From an uncultured bacterium (lineage in GTDB: Bacteria > Bacillota > Clostridia > TANB77 > CAG-508): a DNA stretch of 64,000 bases. Below the pieces are notes generated by a model. The model did no database searches and was not told the DNA's origin. It saw only the letters and a list, made by a program, of their open reading frames with translations. Shown here piece by piece: positions 1 through 9,867 of this stretch. Made by a program: the position numbers and the translations under genes. Position 1 is the first letter of the stretch, and every line of letters begins with the position of its first letter. The stretch spans positions 62,001 to 126,000 of the forward strand of contig CAJMRY010000003.1 in assembly GCA_905215935.1 (NCBI GenBank), in the 5' to 3' direction.

Positions 1-38
1 ACATTATTATAAAAAAAATAGAAATCACTATTTGATTC

Positions 39-437
39 CTATCTTATTAAATCTTCTAATGTTTTGCTATTTACATATTCATTAATTACATCGTCTAACC
101 CTTTCCAAAAAGAAAATGTTTTACAATCATCTTGTCTTTTGCATTTTCCTTCTTCTGTCAAACAATTTGCTGGAGTTAAATCTCCTTCTGTAGCCTTTAA
201 TATATCTCCTATTACATATTCATTTGGATTTTTAGCTAGTCTATATCCTCCTGCTGCTCCTCTTGCAGTTTCCAAATATCCTACTTTATTTAGCATCGCT
301 ATAATTTGTTCTAAATATTTATTTGATATTTCTTGTCTCATTGATATTTCTTTTGATGTTATAAATTTTCCATTACTATTTATTGCTAAATCCACCATAA
401 CTCTTAAAGCATATCTTCCTTTTGTAGATATTTTCAT
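39..437 (-). CDS. Rrf2-family transcriptional regulator (IscR-like)
   Basis: 132 aa. The first 80 residues form the Rrf2 winged helix (MKISTKGRYALRVMVDLA start, GAAGGYRLAK wing). Three cysteines at residues 92, 99 and 105 have the spacing of the [2Fe-2S]-binding loop of IscR/NsrR-type members, so an Fe-S or redox-sensing repressor of Fe-S or cysteine metabolism is likely (family knowledge). The ATG is preceded by a GGAGG-like site. It lies at the window edge, so any partner gene such as iscS/nifS downstream would be outside. Nothing unusual is seen in the gene, and no CGG codon is used. The exact ligand cannot be told from the sequence. Confidence 0.9.
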   Translation of the reverse strand: MKISTKGRYALRVMVDLAINSNGKFITSKEISMRQEISNKYLEQIIAMLNKVGYLETARGAAGGYRLAKNPNEYVIGDILKATEGDLTPANCLTEEGKCKRQDDCKTFSFWKGLDDVINEYVNSKTLEDLIR

Positions 438-642
438 ACACTTACCTCCAATTAGCTTAAGTTTAATAGATTATACTACTAAACAGGTAGGAATTGCAAG
501 TATTTTTTATAGCTACTTGTTATAAAAAATTTATTCAATTTCAATATTAGGATATAATGAATTAGATTGAAAAAATGTGCTTTCTTCATCTATTTGAAAT
601 TGCTTCTTTACAAGCTAAATGGTAATACAGTATACTATGTTA

Positions 643-1065
643 CTATTCTTTAAATAATATCATTTCTTCTCCTAATCCCGCTTCTGCTCTTGTAATAAAC
701 CCAAATTTTCTATAAAAACCTTCTTTCCCTTTTGAAGCTCCTAGATACACTCTTGCATATGGATTTTCTTGACATATTTGATTAATTTTATCCATCAATT
801 TATTCATGATCTTTGTTCCAATCTTTTTTGATTGATATTCTGGAACTACCATTACATCTCTAATAAATATAAAAACAACACCATCACCAATTATTCTGCC
901 ATATCCAATAATTTTATTTTCGGCATATACTGACACTGAATACAAAGTATATTTTAATAATTTCTTTGTTGTTTCAATATCATATGCTCCCCATTCTACT
1001 TTATCATATAAATAATTAAATTCTTCAGGATTATTTACATTTTCTTTTATTTCTAATATTTCCAT
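643..1065 (-). CDS. GNAT-family N-acetyltransferase
   Basis: 140 aa, the usual length of a single GNAT domain. The acetyl-CoA-binding motif A lies around residues 70-90 (IRDVMVVPEYQSKKIGTKIM, with QSKKIG in place of the canonical Q/RxxGxG/A). Motif B follows near the C-terminus (YLGASKGKEGFYRKFGF), as in many small-molecule acetyltransferases. The substrate is unknown. A GGGGGG-type ribosome site (reads CCCCCC on plus at 1073) precedes the ATG. It stands alone between Rrf2 and a P-loop kinase. An out-of-frame CGG (GCG GGA, 678-680) causes no frame change, which is useful as a control for the CGG finding. Confidence 0.85.
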   Translation of the reverse strand: MEILEIKENVNNPEEFNYLYDKVEWGAYDIETTKKLLKYTLYSVSVYAENKIIGYGRIIGDGVVFIFIRDVMVVPEYQSKKIGTKIMNKLMDKINQICQENPYARVYLGASKGKEGFYRKFGFITRAEAGLGEEMILFKE

Positions 1066-1133
1066 ATTTTAGCCCCCCTCACTTGATTTACTAATACTCT
1101 TCTTAATATAAAAACAATTCAATACTAAAATTC

Positions 1134-1628
1134 TCAAATTGTCATCTTTTTTATATAACCTTCTGCTTCTTCCCTCGATTTAAAAATGATAATATTCTTA
1201 TCTTGCTGATATTTCTCTAATAATTTGTATATTTGTGGTAATTTATTTTTTGAAAAGTCAACAATAATCTGCTTAAATTCCTCATCAACTTTTTCTTCAA
1301 TCCAAGGTAAATCCTCTCTTTTCTTTCCAACACGCTCTTCTGCACCTGAAAGACAAACTTCTAAAGGATAATCCATTAGAAATACTGTATCACATTCTTT
1401 TAAACGCATTTCTATAGTACGTTGATAATTTCCATCTATAATCCATTTATCTTTTTTTAATATTTTTTCTAGCTTTTCATCAAATTCTTCTCTAGAAATA
1501 TTTGTTCTATCTTTTTTGTGCCACAGTATATCTAAATAGTATAATGGAAGATTTGTAATATCTCTTAATTTTCGTGCAAATGTACTTTTGCCTGATCCTG
1601 GACTTCCTATAATAATTATTTTTAACAT
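1134..1628 (-). CDS. P-loop kinase-like NTPase (topology-modulation/adenylate-kinase-like)
   Basis: 164 aa from the ATG at 1628. That start was chosen because GGAGA lies 7-8 bases before it and because translation begins directly with the beta strand leading into Walker A (MLKIIIIGSPGSGKST, residues 1-16). Further motifs are a DxxxW stretch (LDILWHKKDRT), DGNY, and an arginine-rich lid (AEERVGKKRED), typical of the small kinase-like proteins often annotated as FlaR or DNA topology modulation protein. The true substrate is unknown. A longer reading back to 1697 lacks a ribosome site. No CGG codons. Confidence 0.8.
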   Translation of the reverse strand: MLKIIIIGSPGSGKSTFARKLRDITNLPLYYLDILWHKKDRTNISREEFDEKLEKILKKDKWIIDGNYQRTIEMRLKECDTVFLMDYPLEVCLSGAEERVGKKREDLPWIEEKVDEEFKQIIVDFSKNKLPQIYKLLEKYQQDKNIIIFKSREEAEGYIKKMTI

Positions 1629-1706
1629 GACACCATCTCCTTTGGAATTTCTTTTCTTGTTTATAGAAATTATAATCAAAAAATAATTAAATAGCAAGAA
1701 TTTTAA

Positions 1707-1736
1707 AAATGGGCAAGAATACTTGCTTGCCCATTT
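1707..1736 (-). terminator. Rho-independent terminator after the DUF1963 gene
   Basis: On the minus strand an 11-bp stem (AAATGGGCAAG / CTTGCCCATTT) with an 8-base loop is followed by a T/A-rich tail. It lies about 30 bases past the stop codon at 1769. Confidence 0.8.
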
Positions 1737-1768
1737 CTATATTTATTTTTTTACTTCTTTTTGATTAT

Positions 1769-2534
1769 TTAACAACAATCCCAATCAACTAATCCATTTT
1801 TAAAATTTTTATTTACTATATCTTCTTTTGAAATTAATACAAATAAAATCCCTGCATCACCAATATATAATCTCTCGCTATCTAGACAAGAATCTAATTT
1901 TAATATACATTCTGTGCGTTCTTCTCCTTCATATTCTCTTGGATCGCTTTGAGTAAAATCTGCATATCCACCTATTGTTCCATATGGATTAGAAAGTGCA
2001 TCCATAAACTCAACATAAAAATCGTCTGTATCTATAAAACTGTCTAATTCTTCAAATGTATTAAAATTTTGTCCAAATAATTCTTCTGCAATATTTATTA
2101 AGGTCTCTTCTCCATCAAAATTTGAAAGTGGTTTGTGACATATAGTTTCCTCAAGTTTAATTTTGATTGATTCATCAACTATAAACTCTTCTAATTCAAC
2201 ATTAGGAAGCTCTGTTTGGTATTCTAACCCTTCATCATAATATCTAATTTCATATTGGCAAGGATAATCAAGTGAACGATCTGTAAATATTTCTAAAAAT
2301 CCTGAATTTGGCCAGCCATCTAGTTTAATATTTTTTAGGTTTACTTGTAAAACTAGTCCCATCATTTGACCGCTTTTATCAACAGGATAGCTTTCTCCAA
2401 TAGGTAAATATGGCATTCCTCCAATTTTGTCATCTAATATAGATGTACCGACCATCTAATAAATTAATTTGGTAACATTTTCTCTCAGTTTCATTTTTGT
2501 ATGCATTAATTAATTTTTCAAGTTTACTATTCAT
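1769..2534 (-). CDS. DUF1963 (YwqG-like) protein, needs +1 shift at CGG 2448-2450
   Basis: Corrected length 254 aa. The ATG at 2534 has AGGAGG 7 bases upstream. The first 28 codons end in GAT GGT and then an in-frame CGG. In the zero frame a stop follows within six codons. Reading C|GGT continues with GTSILDDKIGGMPYLPIGE, the conserved DUF1963 start (K-hydrophobic-GG-P-Y-L-P), to the stop at 1769. The middle contains the acidic, aromatic beta-rich region typical of YwqG-like proteins, whose function is unknown. The alternative is translation from ATG 2455 without a shift, but that codon has no ribosome site. Conventional annotation would lose the first 29 residues. Confidence 0.75.
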
Positions 2535-2816
2535 TTTCATTCCTCCTTGTTTTTATCAAAATATCAATGTGATTTTTCAATTTCTTAAGAGTCTTGTAAT
2601 TATGTCTTTCTAATTATAGCATATCCTTTTTACTAGCTCAATAAAAATCAGTTACTATTTCTTTATTTGTTAACAATAAAATTTATATATTTTTTGAAAA
2701 ACACCTTAAACATTTAATTGTTTTTATCTTCATTATTTTGATTTTTTAGAAGTCAAATCTTATTAATAACTAGTTATTTAAATATTAATAAAACTAGTTC
2801 AAGATAAAAAATAAAT

Positions 2817-2893
2817 GAGAGTCACCTGTCTTTGTAACTCTCTAAAATAAAAGGGGATGTATGTGCTAACTGCTCTGCTACAATTAGCACATA
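2817..2893 (-). terminator. Tandem hairpins downstream of the YxeA-like gene
   Basis: Two stem-loops lie in the 375-base gap 2535-2909: TATGTGCTAA/TTAGCACATA (2860-2893) and GAGAGTTAC/GTGACTCTC (2817-2842). On the minus strand the second is followed by ATTTATTTTTT, a good Rho-independent terminator for the operon ending at 2910. The rest of the gap holds the upstream region of the DUF1963 gene, and I see nothing else in it. Confidence 0.7.
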
Positions 2894-2909
2894 TTTTTAT
2901 AATTTAATT

Positions 2910-3257
2910 TTACTCTTCATAATTTACTTTCACTTTTTCAGGAAGTTCATTATACTGCACTTCTTTCCATGAATGTACTCCAAAAGTTTTTACTTCTAGC
3001 ATTACAAAGGCATCTTCTTTTAATTCTCTACTCGTCTTAAATTTTATTTCTTTTTTCTTTCCTTTTTCATTATAACAGTCTAAAGTATATTCATATTTCA
3101 TCTCATCTGATGTAGAAATTTTTTCTATTTTAGTGTTATCTATTCTAGTATAGTAAACTGATTCGTAATTCTCTAAAAAATAGAATGCTATTGCACCAAT
3201 TACTACAGCAACAATTGCTGCAATAATCATAGGTAGTTTTTCTTTTACATTTTCCAT
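2910..3257 (-). CDS. YxeA/DUF1093-like membrane-anchored protein
   Basis: 115 aa. One N-terminal membrane segment (residues 10-28, IIAAIVAVVIGAIAFYF) is followed by a small extracytoplasmic beta-rich domain beginning YYTRIDN and including a Y-x-Y-x-L-D-C-Y stretch, as in YxeA-family proteins. Such proteins are commonly encoded next to BceAB-type antimicrobial-peptide transporters (family knowledge), which fits the position 3 bases after the permease stop. It is the last gene of the operon, followed by tandem hairpins. A role as transporter accessory or as a cell-envelope stress protein is inference. Confidence 0.7.
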   Translation of the reverse strand: MENVKEKLPMIIAAIVAVVIGAIAFYFLENYESVYYTRIDNTKIEKISTSDEMKYEYTLDCYNEKGKKKEIKFKTSRELKEDAFVMLEVKTFGVHSWKEVQYNELPEKVKVNYEE

Positions 3258-3259
3258 TT

Positions 3260-5351
3260 TTATTCCTCCTTAATAATATTTTTACTTCCCAAATAAGTAG
3301 CCAAGAAATATGCGCCATATATTACTCCCATAACAATAACTGTCACTATAATCGATGGTAATAAATCTTTTGATGATGCTATTCCTTCTAATATAGATAA
3401 TGCAAACTGTATTCCAAATATAGAATGTATAATAGCTACAACAAGTGGACTTGCGAAGAATATCCCTATTTGTCTAAATAGTGCTCTATTTATCATTTTT
3501 TCATCACAGCCAATTTTTCTTAAAATAGTATATCTTTGTTTATTATCAGAACTCTCTGTTAATTGTTTTAGTGCTAGAATTGCTGAACTTGCGATTAAGA
3601 ATATAATACCTAGATAAATTGCTATAAATGTAACTATTGTGGCTATTCCTACACTTGCTTCTATAAGACTTATTTTAGTTAATCCATCTATATCTAATCC
3701 TTTACTTGCTAAATTTTGCACAAATCCTGAATCATCACTTCTAAACAATGCTTCTATTTTTTCTTTTTCCTCATCTGTTTTTGCATTAAAATTAGCAACT
3801 AATAATTTTCTTTCTTTCATCTCTTCTGTTAATAAACAGTTATCTGGTACCAATATAATTCCTGTATTTGTATGACTAGTTGACATTACGATAAAACCTT
3901 TTTTACATTCATTATATTTTGATTTATATTGTTTTCCTGCTATTTCTATGGTATGTTTTCCATCTTGCAATACTTTCTCTCTTAAATTCTTCATACTTTC
4001 AAAATCGCAAAGTACAATATATTCATCATCTTTTAATTCATATTTCTCTATGCCATACAAATCTGCTATTTTATTATAATCTGATATTTTTACAATTTCT
4101 TCTGCTGTACCATATTCAAGTCTTGGAAATACTTTTTTTACTTCTTCTATTTTATCTCCAAAGAAATCTCCCCATGTCAAATCATTGCTAGCATATATTG
4201 GTATTTCTACTACATCTTTTAAGTTATTCATGTCAAATCCATTACTTGTCATAGTTTGTACTATTGATATTTTAGAATCTTCTATTTGTTCCCCTGTGTA
4301 GTTAATAGTTTTTCCACTTCTATTTATATAACTTTCTGGTAAATTTGCTGTTTTATATAGATTTAAATCAACTGGTGTCATTTCAAGTAATTCTCTTTGC
4401 ATTGTATTTCTTAATGCTAAACTAGAAGATAAAATTGTAATAGTCATAAATAATAGTAAACAAATAACACTCATACTTATAACCATTGTGTTGATTTTAT
4501 TATTTATTTGTCTTAATACAAACATATTTGTATCTTTTAAGTACGTTTTCTTCCTCATTTGTACTACTTGCAAAACAAATCCAGATAAAGACCAGAATAT
4601 AGAAAATGTTCCTATAATTCCCATTATGATAGGCTTAATAATTTTATCTGCTGTATCTAGCGAATGCACATCTTTAGTTACTTTCCAATAAGCAAAACCT
4701 AATATACAACTTCCAACTATAAATACTAAAACAGAAATAACTGGATTTTTTATCTTTACTTTTTCATTTCTCTTAGTTGCATTTAATAAATTAATTAATT
4801 TGTATCTTGAAACAGTAAATGTATTAAAAAACATAACTAGCAAATACATAACTGCAAAATAAATACAAGTTTTTATACAAGCCTCTCTAGAAAATACAAA
4901 TTGAAACTCACTCATATCTGCTTCAAACATCTTAGCAACTAATATTGACATGAATTGTGAAGCAAAAATACCGAACAACAAGTCCTACTATAAGTGAAAT
5001 TATACCTACAAAGATGGTTTCCATTAAAATTATTTTTGATATTTTCCTTTTTCCCATTCCAAGTATCATATAAATACCAAATTCTTTTTTTCTTCTGTTA
5101 ATTAAGAAATTGTTTGCATATACAATTAGTAATCCTAATACTATTGCTACAAATACTGATACAAAACCAAGCATTGTTATCATTAATTTTATAATTTCTC
5201 TTTGTGAGCTAGATACTCTGAGCATTGCTTGCTGACTATCTATAGAATTGAACATATAGAAAATTGCTACACCTATAACCAATGTTAAAAAATATATACT
5301 ATAATCTTTTATGCTTTTTTTCATATTATTAAAAGATAACTTAAATAACAT
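3260..5351 (-). CDS. BceB-like FtsX-domain ABC permease, +1 shift at CGG 4971-4973
   Basis: Corrected length 696 aa, normal for BceB permeases. The ATG at 5351 lies inside the 3' end of the ATPase gene (11-base overlap) with GGAGGTG upstream. The N-terminal FtsX core (RRKKEFGIYMILGMGKRKI) runs into GTT GTT CGG TAT. Reading C|GGT gives LVVGIFASQFMSILVAKMFE, a seamless FtsX transmembrane segment, where the zero frame ends after 14 codons. About ten membrane segments and a large extracellular domain (roughly residues 330-560) follow, the hallmark of BceB, which binds peptide antibiotics. It is operonic with the ATPase (5341-6109) and the YxeA-like gene and probably controlled by the BceRS-like pair at 8844-10549. 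Confidence 0.88.
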
Positions 5352-6109
5352 CGTTTAAATCACCTCCAAGAAGTGTTTGCACCTCAATTATCTTTTCAAA
5401 AAATTGTTTTCTTGTATCTCTTCCTTTAACTATTTCATTAAAAATCTTTCCATCTTTAATAAATAAAATTCTACTTGCATATGAAGCTGTAAAAGCATCA
5501 TGTGTAACCATTAAAATAGTAGCATGTAATTTTTGATTTAAAAATTCGAAATTCTCTAGTAATTTACGGCTAGATTTTGAATCTAAAGCACCGTGTAGGT
5601 TCATCTGCTAAAATTAATTTAGGATTTGTAATAATTGCTCGGCTAGATGCTACTCTTTGTTTTTGTCCTCCTGATATTTGATATGGATATTTATTTAAAA
5701 TTTCTTCAATTCCTAATTTTTTTGCAATTTCTTTTACTCTTGTATCAATCTCTTTGCTATTTACTTTTTGAATAGTTAATGCTAGTGCAATATTTTCATA
5801 AGCTGTTAATGTATCTAATAAATTGAAATCTTGAAAAATAAATCCTAATTCCTCTCTTCTAAATTTGTTTAACTTATTTCCTTTTAATTTTGTTATATCT
5901 TCTCCATTAACAATAATATTTCCGCTAGTTACCTTATCTATTGTCGAAATTATATTTAAAAGTGTACTTTTCCCTGAACCACTTGCTCCCATAATTCCAA
6001 CAAATTCTCCTTTTTCTACATTAAAACTAATATTGTCTATTGCTTTTGTTAAGTTTGATTTGTTTCCATAGTATTTCTCTATGTTTTTTACTTCTAAAAC
6101 TTTTTCCAT
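5341..6109 (-). CDS. BceA-like ABC ATPase, +1 shift at CGG 5591-5593
   Basis: Corrected length 255 aa. The start is ATG 6109 (AAAGGAG upstream; MEKVLEVKNIEKYYG). Walker A is GASGSGKST, the signature YQISGGQKQR, and Walker B ILADEPT. Directly after DEPT the codon is CGG. Reading C|GGT gives DEPTGALDSKSS, the sequence expected in every MacB/LolD/BceA-type ATPase, whereas the zero frame reads RCFRFKI-stop. The D-loop and H-loop (VTHD) lie downstream of the shift, so an unshifted product would be inactive. Together with BceB it should form an antimicrobial-peptide sensing and detoxifying transporter. Confidence 0.9.
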
Positions 6110-6131
6110 AATAAAACTCCTTTCGTTATTT

Positions 6132-6232
6132 GTAAGCTCATACTTTGCTAACAGCTGTTTAATTGTATACAAACTTCCCTCTAACCAGTTTGCATAAGTT
6201 AACCGTAAGCTCATACTTCGCTAACGGCTAAC
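6132..6232 (-). repeat. Direct repeat in the leader of the BceAB operon
   Basis: Two near-identical 24-base copies lie about 73 bases apart between the promoter region and the ATPase start (6132-6155 and 6206-6229, plus strand GTAAGCTCATACTTY followed by GCTAACRGCT). Both lie in the untranslated leader if transcription starts near the TATAAT around 6240. Function unknown; they may be a leader-peptide duplication or simple slippage. The rest of the 6302-6542 gap shows only AT-rich sequence. Confidence 0.55.
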
Positions 6233-6283
6233 TTAATTATAACTGCATTTTTCCATACTTCCTATCGATTTGTCTTACAAAAG

Positions 6284-6301
6284 TCTTACATTTTTGTAAG
6301 A
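6284..6301. promoter_or_regulatory. Predicted response-regulator operator upstream of BceAB
   Basis: An inverted repeat TCTTAC-AT5-GTAAGA with one extra half-site (GTCTTACAA, 6272-6280) sits immediately upstream of a TATAAT box (coding strand, about 6238-6243) that lacks a good -35. The same palindrome occurs 57 bases upstream of the response-regulator gene at 10606-10623. BceR-type regulators are known to activate their transporter promoters through such inverted repeats. The assignment is inference from the shared site. Confidence 0.65.
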
Positions 6302-6542
6302 TTATTTTTTAATTTTAGATACTTAAAATTATTTGTTAAATATTTTTACTTTTTCTATTTTAGAAAAGAATTTCCATTAAAATAAGCTTTAGACTTTATT
6401 TATAAATCTAAAACTTTTTATTCTTTGATACTTTCAAAAAAATCCCAGATTCATCTGGAATTTCTTTATCTTAACTTGCTAATACTTTTTTATAAAAAAA
6501 TCTCTTTTCAAATTCTTTTATTAATAAAATGGTTCCTATCAA

Positions 6543-6911
6543 TTATTGACTTTTAAATACGAATATTCCATCTTCATAAGTATTATTACTTTCTGTATAT
6601 TCATCTATTACTTTTTTCCAAAAATCAAATGCACTTTTACTTCCATAAGATGGCTTTACTTCCCAAATACCTTTATGCATATTAAAAATCTCTATTGCAA
6701 CTCTTTTTCCTATTTTTAATCTTCTATATTTAGGGATAATCATAAACTCCGCTATACTATGTCCTTCTTGATTTTTTTGCATATATTGATTTACCATAGC
6801 AAAGCCCAATAGTTTATTTGAACTATATTCTTTAACAAAATAAGCTTCTCTATTATTATCTTGAAAATAATTGTCAAACCATTTATATTCAAATATTGCT
6901 TCTTCATTCAT
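6543..6911 (-). pseudogene. GNAT acetyltransferase lacking its normal start
   Basis: The ORF from ATG 6911 gives 122 aa with a GNAT core (EFMIIPKYRRLKIGKRVAIE, motif A) and the C-terminal IWEVKPSYGSKSAFDFW. The same frame stays open for about 38 codons upstream (to the stop of the preceding gene at 7025) and encodes what looks like the true GNAT N-terminus (TKLEDKDILYRLLQYSLFEE, then NDLNEMNEEA). No ATG, GTG or TTG exists in that extension. Either the original start was lost when this gene was joined to the gene upstream, or an ATA near 7023 after GAGGAAG is used. Related full-length proteins begin with that N-terminus, so translation from 6911 probably gives an incomplete enzyme. Confidence 0.6.
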
Positions 6912-7024
6912 TTCATTTAAGTCATTTTTACTTTCTTCAAATAATGAATATTGTAGTAATCTATATAATATATCTTTATCTTCAAGTTTTGTTCTCTCTA
7001 ATTTATATTTTATTTCTTTTTTTA

Positions 7025-8530
7025 TTATAGCTTCCTCACATTTTTTACATATTTTTGATTCTTTGTATTTGGCTTATCTGGTATAGTCATTTGTAATTTT
7101 CCACTATCTAATAATGGTCTCATGTATTTTAAATAAAAATTTCTTCTATCTTTTAAACCTAAATATGCCATTATTTCTTTTGTTGTTTTTGGCTCTTTAC
7201 AAAATTCCAATATTCTATCTTGGTGGGTATCTTGGTGGGTATCTTGGTGGGTTGTTTGTTTTTCTTTCATTTTATTTTCAAATCCATCGTGCATAAATAT
7301 TGTTGTAATAAAATAATCTCTTGTTTCATTTGTTTCAAATTCTGGCTCTTTTGAACCATTATTTTTTAATGCTCTTTTTATTTTCGGAACTCCTGTATTT
7401 CTACCTTCTGTTAATTTTAATTCTTTTAAAAATTCACCAATTCTGCGGTTTCTATATTTTCTTGCTATCATATTTTTATCTTCAATTGATTTTTCACTAA
7501 TTGAACGATCTGGACCTGGATAGCTTACAATATGAATTCTATCTTCCATAATTCTAACTTCTACTGGTTCTCTTACATCATATCCTCTGTGATAAACTGC
7601 ATTTACTAAAGCCTCTTCTATTGCTTGATATGGGTAATTGAAAAATCTTACTGCTTCTGCTTGTCCTTCTATCTTTAATATTTTCTCTACAATAACAGTA
7701 TTTTTGATATATGTTAAAGCACTTTTTATCATACTATCTATTGGTCCTTTGAATATTCTCTCCGTCATATCATCACCTTCTGGGCCATTTCTTAAATCTA
7801 CTACTTCTATTTGTGAATATGGAAAGAATTTTTGTGGCTCATCATTAAAGAACATTAATCCTACATTTAGAGGTTTCATATATTCTGGTGTCCCATCTAC
7901 AATTCTCATGCTTTTGCATAAATCCATAAAATCCATAGTTTCAGATTCTTTTAATAAATCACTTTTGATTTCATATAAGTAATTTTGAATTAGTGGTAAT
8001 TTTAAATCTCTAATTTCTGCTTCGTGATTCATTCTATCATCAAAAGGAATTGTTCTTGCCATATCATATAACTCTTTTTGCTCTATTTCTGTTGCTTTTA
8101 CTGTACTTGACATTTTTCTTATATAATACGAGTATCCTTTTGAAAAATCTTTATCTAATGTTGTTGGACATTTGTATGGTCTTGTTTGTCCACCAAAACA
8201 CCATACTATTAATATATTATTTCCTTTATATTGTGCAACATCTACTATTGGTGTATAGGATGGTTGTATTAATTTACATTTTGCTAATAACTCTTTTTGA
8301 ATTTTATCTATTTCAGATAATTCAAGTCCTGTTATTGGCATTTTAGGTCTTCCATTTTCTTCTTCAATACCTATTAAAATATATCCCCCGCCCCAGTTAT
8401 CTATATCATTTGCAAATGCACATATTGTATGTAATATTGGTTCTGGATTCCAATTTTTCTTTAATTCTAATCTTGCATTTTCTACAATGTTTTCATTTAG
8501 TATATTTTCTATACTTGTAGGTAATTTCAT
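7025..8530 (-). CDS. AlbA_2 (Schlafen-like) domain putative transcriptional regulator
   Basis: 501 aa. The N-terminal AlbA_2 domain (residues 10-150, with ENARLELKK, CAFANDIDNWGGGYILIGIEE) is followed by the ATP-binding-like C-terminal segment of the COG2865 group (ALVNAVYHRGYD, RNRRIGEFLKEL, GRNTGVPKIKRAL). A winged-helix-like tail ends the protein (residues 430-501, TTKEIMAYLGLKDRRNFY). Between them is a 12-base tandem repeat encoding three THQD units (residues 428-439; 7217-7253). Such proteins are widespread, poorly understood regulators, sometimes linked to defence or mobile regions. The stop codon abuts the 5' end of the truncated acetyltransferase, suggesting a past deletion joined them. 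Confidence 0.8.
   Translation of the reverse strand: MKLPTSIENILNENIVENARLELKKNWNPEPILHTICAFANDIDNWGGGYILIGIEEENGRPKMPITGLELSEIDKIQKELLAKCKLIQPSYTPIVDVAQYKGNNILIVWCFGGQTRPYKCPTTLDKDFSKGYSYYIRKMSSTVKATEIEQKELYDMARTIPFDDRMNHEAEIRDLKLPLIQNYLYEIKSDLLKESETMDFMDLCKSMRIVDGTPEYMKPLNVGLMFFNDEPQKFFPYSQIEVVDLRNGPEGDDMTERIFKGPIDSMIKSALTYIKNTVIVEKILKIEGQAEAVRFFNYPYQAIEEALVNAVYHRGYDVREPVEVRIMEDRIHIVSYPGPDRSISEKSIEDKNMIARKYRNRRIGEFLKELKLTEGRNTGVPKIKRALKNNGSKEPEFETNETRDYFITTIFMHDGFENKMKEKQTTHQDTHQDTHQDRILEFCKEPKTTKEIMAYLGLKDRRNFYLKYMRPLLDSGKLQMTIPDKPNTKNQKYVKNVRKL
7217..7253 (-). repeat. Three 12-base tandem repeats inside the AlbA_2 gene
   Basis: The plus strand shows TCTTGGTGGGTA repeated three times (the last unit ending GTT). 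This keeps the frame and encodes (T-H-Q-D)3 in a linker between domains. The unit length of 12 means copy-number change would lengthen the linker without a frameshift. Confidence 0.85.
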
Positions 8531-8660
8531 GTTTTCACCTTCCTTTCAAATGTCCAATACTTTATGACAAATCCATCTCACTCATCTCCATATTATTTAT
8601 TTTATAGTATTCTATCATTCTTCAAACTCATCCATTCACCATACTATAGCACTCCTTTAA

Positions 8661-8738
8661 CTATGAAAATAATTTATCTCCACATATCTCTATTTCATAG
8701 TCCAATATAAATCCATCTATATCTATTCCTATTTTCAT
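8661..8738 (-). pseudogene. 5' fragment of a HAD-type nucleotidase gene
   Basis: A 25-codon ORF with a GGGAG ribosome site begins MKIGIDIDGFILDYE, which matches the DxD catalytic start of 5'(3')-deoxyribonucleotidase-like HAD proteins, then ends at TAG. No continuation is visible in any frame in the 313-base gap 8531-8843, so it appears to be a remnant left by a deletion. The rest of the gap shows nothing recognisable. Confidence 0.55.
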
Positions 8739-8843
8739 AACATATCACTCCCATCTTTACTATTTTATATCACGAATTGACAATTCTTCATAGTCTTTTG
8801 CCAATATTTACAAAACATATATAAAAAGATTTGATAAACCTTT

Positions 8844-9864
8844 TTATTCCATATCTATATAACTACTTTTTGGAAATACCAATTGCACTTTAGTTCCTTC
8901 ATCTAGTATGGAGTTTAATTCTATCTGTATTCCTAATTTATTACACAAATTTTTACATAAATATAATCCAATTCCTGTAGATTTCTTACCTACTAATCTT
9001 CCATTTGTTCCTGTGAATCCTTTTTCAAATACCCTTGTAACTTCTCCTTCTTTTATTCCTATTCCATTATCTTTAATATATAAAATAGCATTCTCTTTTC
9101 CTTGTTTTGCATATATTTCAATTTCTAACCTACAATCCACTTTTTTATATTTTATACTATTCCCAATAATTTGATTTAATATAAATCCTATCCATTTACT
9201 ATCTGTACTTACTTCTAAGTCTAAGTCATGAAGATTCATGGATACTTTTTCTTGAATTAGAACATTTTTATTCTTTTTAATACTTTCATATACAATATCT
9301 CTTAGTTTAACTTTTTTTATGTAATAATCTTTTTCTACAGTATTGCTTCTTGCATAAAATAAAGCTTGTTCAATATAATTCTCTATTCTTTGCAGTTCCT
9401 CATCTATACTTTTTGTAACATTAGTTTTATTATTTTCTATTATCATTTTGCCGACTAGCTATTGGCAATTTTACTTCATGAATCCATAATTCTATATATT
9501 CTTTATAATCTTCCTGCATATACTTATATTTATTTACGTTTTCAACCATTGATTTATCTACTTGTTCTAGTACATCTTTTAATATTTTTCCCTCTGTAAA
9601 ATCAGGAGATTTTATGATTTCTGTAATTAAATATTTTTCATCTAACTCATTTAAAATATTTGATAAATTTTTATAAAAACTTCTTTTAGTAAAATATTCA
9701 ATCAAAATTCCTATCAAATATAAAGTAAAAATAATGACTGGAATATATATTTTTATAAAATTCCCATATGGATATGGAATTAAAAATATTTCTATTGTTA
9801 TAATTGCAAATATTAAAAGAATAGTTACAAGTATCTTATCTTTTATAAAATTTTTTAAACTCAT
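8844..9864 (-). CDS. BceS-like intramembrane-sensing histidine kinase, +1 shift at CGG 9451-9453
   Basis: Corrected length 339 aa. Two membrane segments near the N-terminus (residues 12-55) with almost no external loop are typical of BceS kinases, which sense through their transporter. The kinase core begins at the phospho-acceptor (WIHEVKLPIAS, His in E-L-W-I-H-E-V-K). AGT CGG CAA follows immediately, and reading C|GGC gives IASGKMIIENNKTN, whereas the zero frame ends within 8 codons. The N box (NQIIGNSIKY), G1 (IKDNGIGI) and G2 (STGIGLYL) follow. This is the only site where the fourth base is C. The ATG lies 4 bases past the stop of the response regulator (AAAGGAGAG upstream). Confidence 0.9.
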
Positions 9865-9867
9865 ATA

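Noticed and set aside
7217..7253. CRISPR-like or regulatory short repeat
   Set aside because: It is a 12-base coding tandem repeat in frame within one protein, with no spacers.
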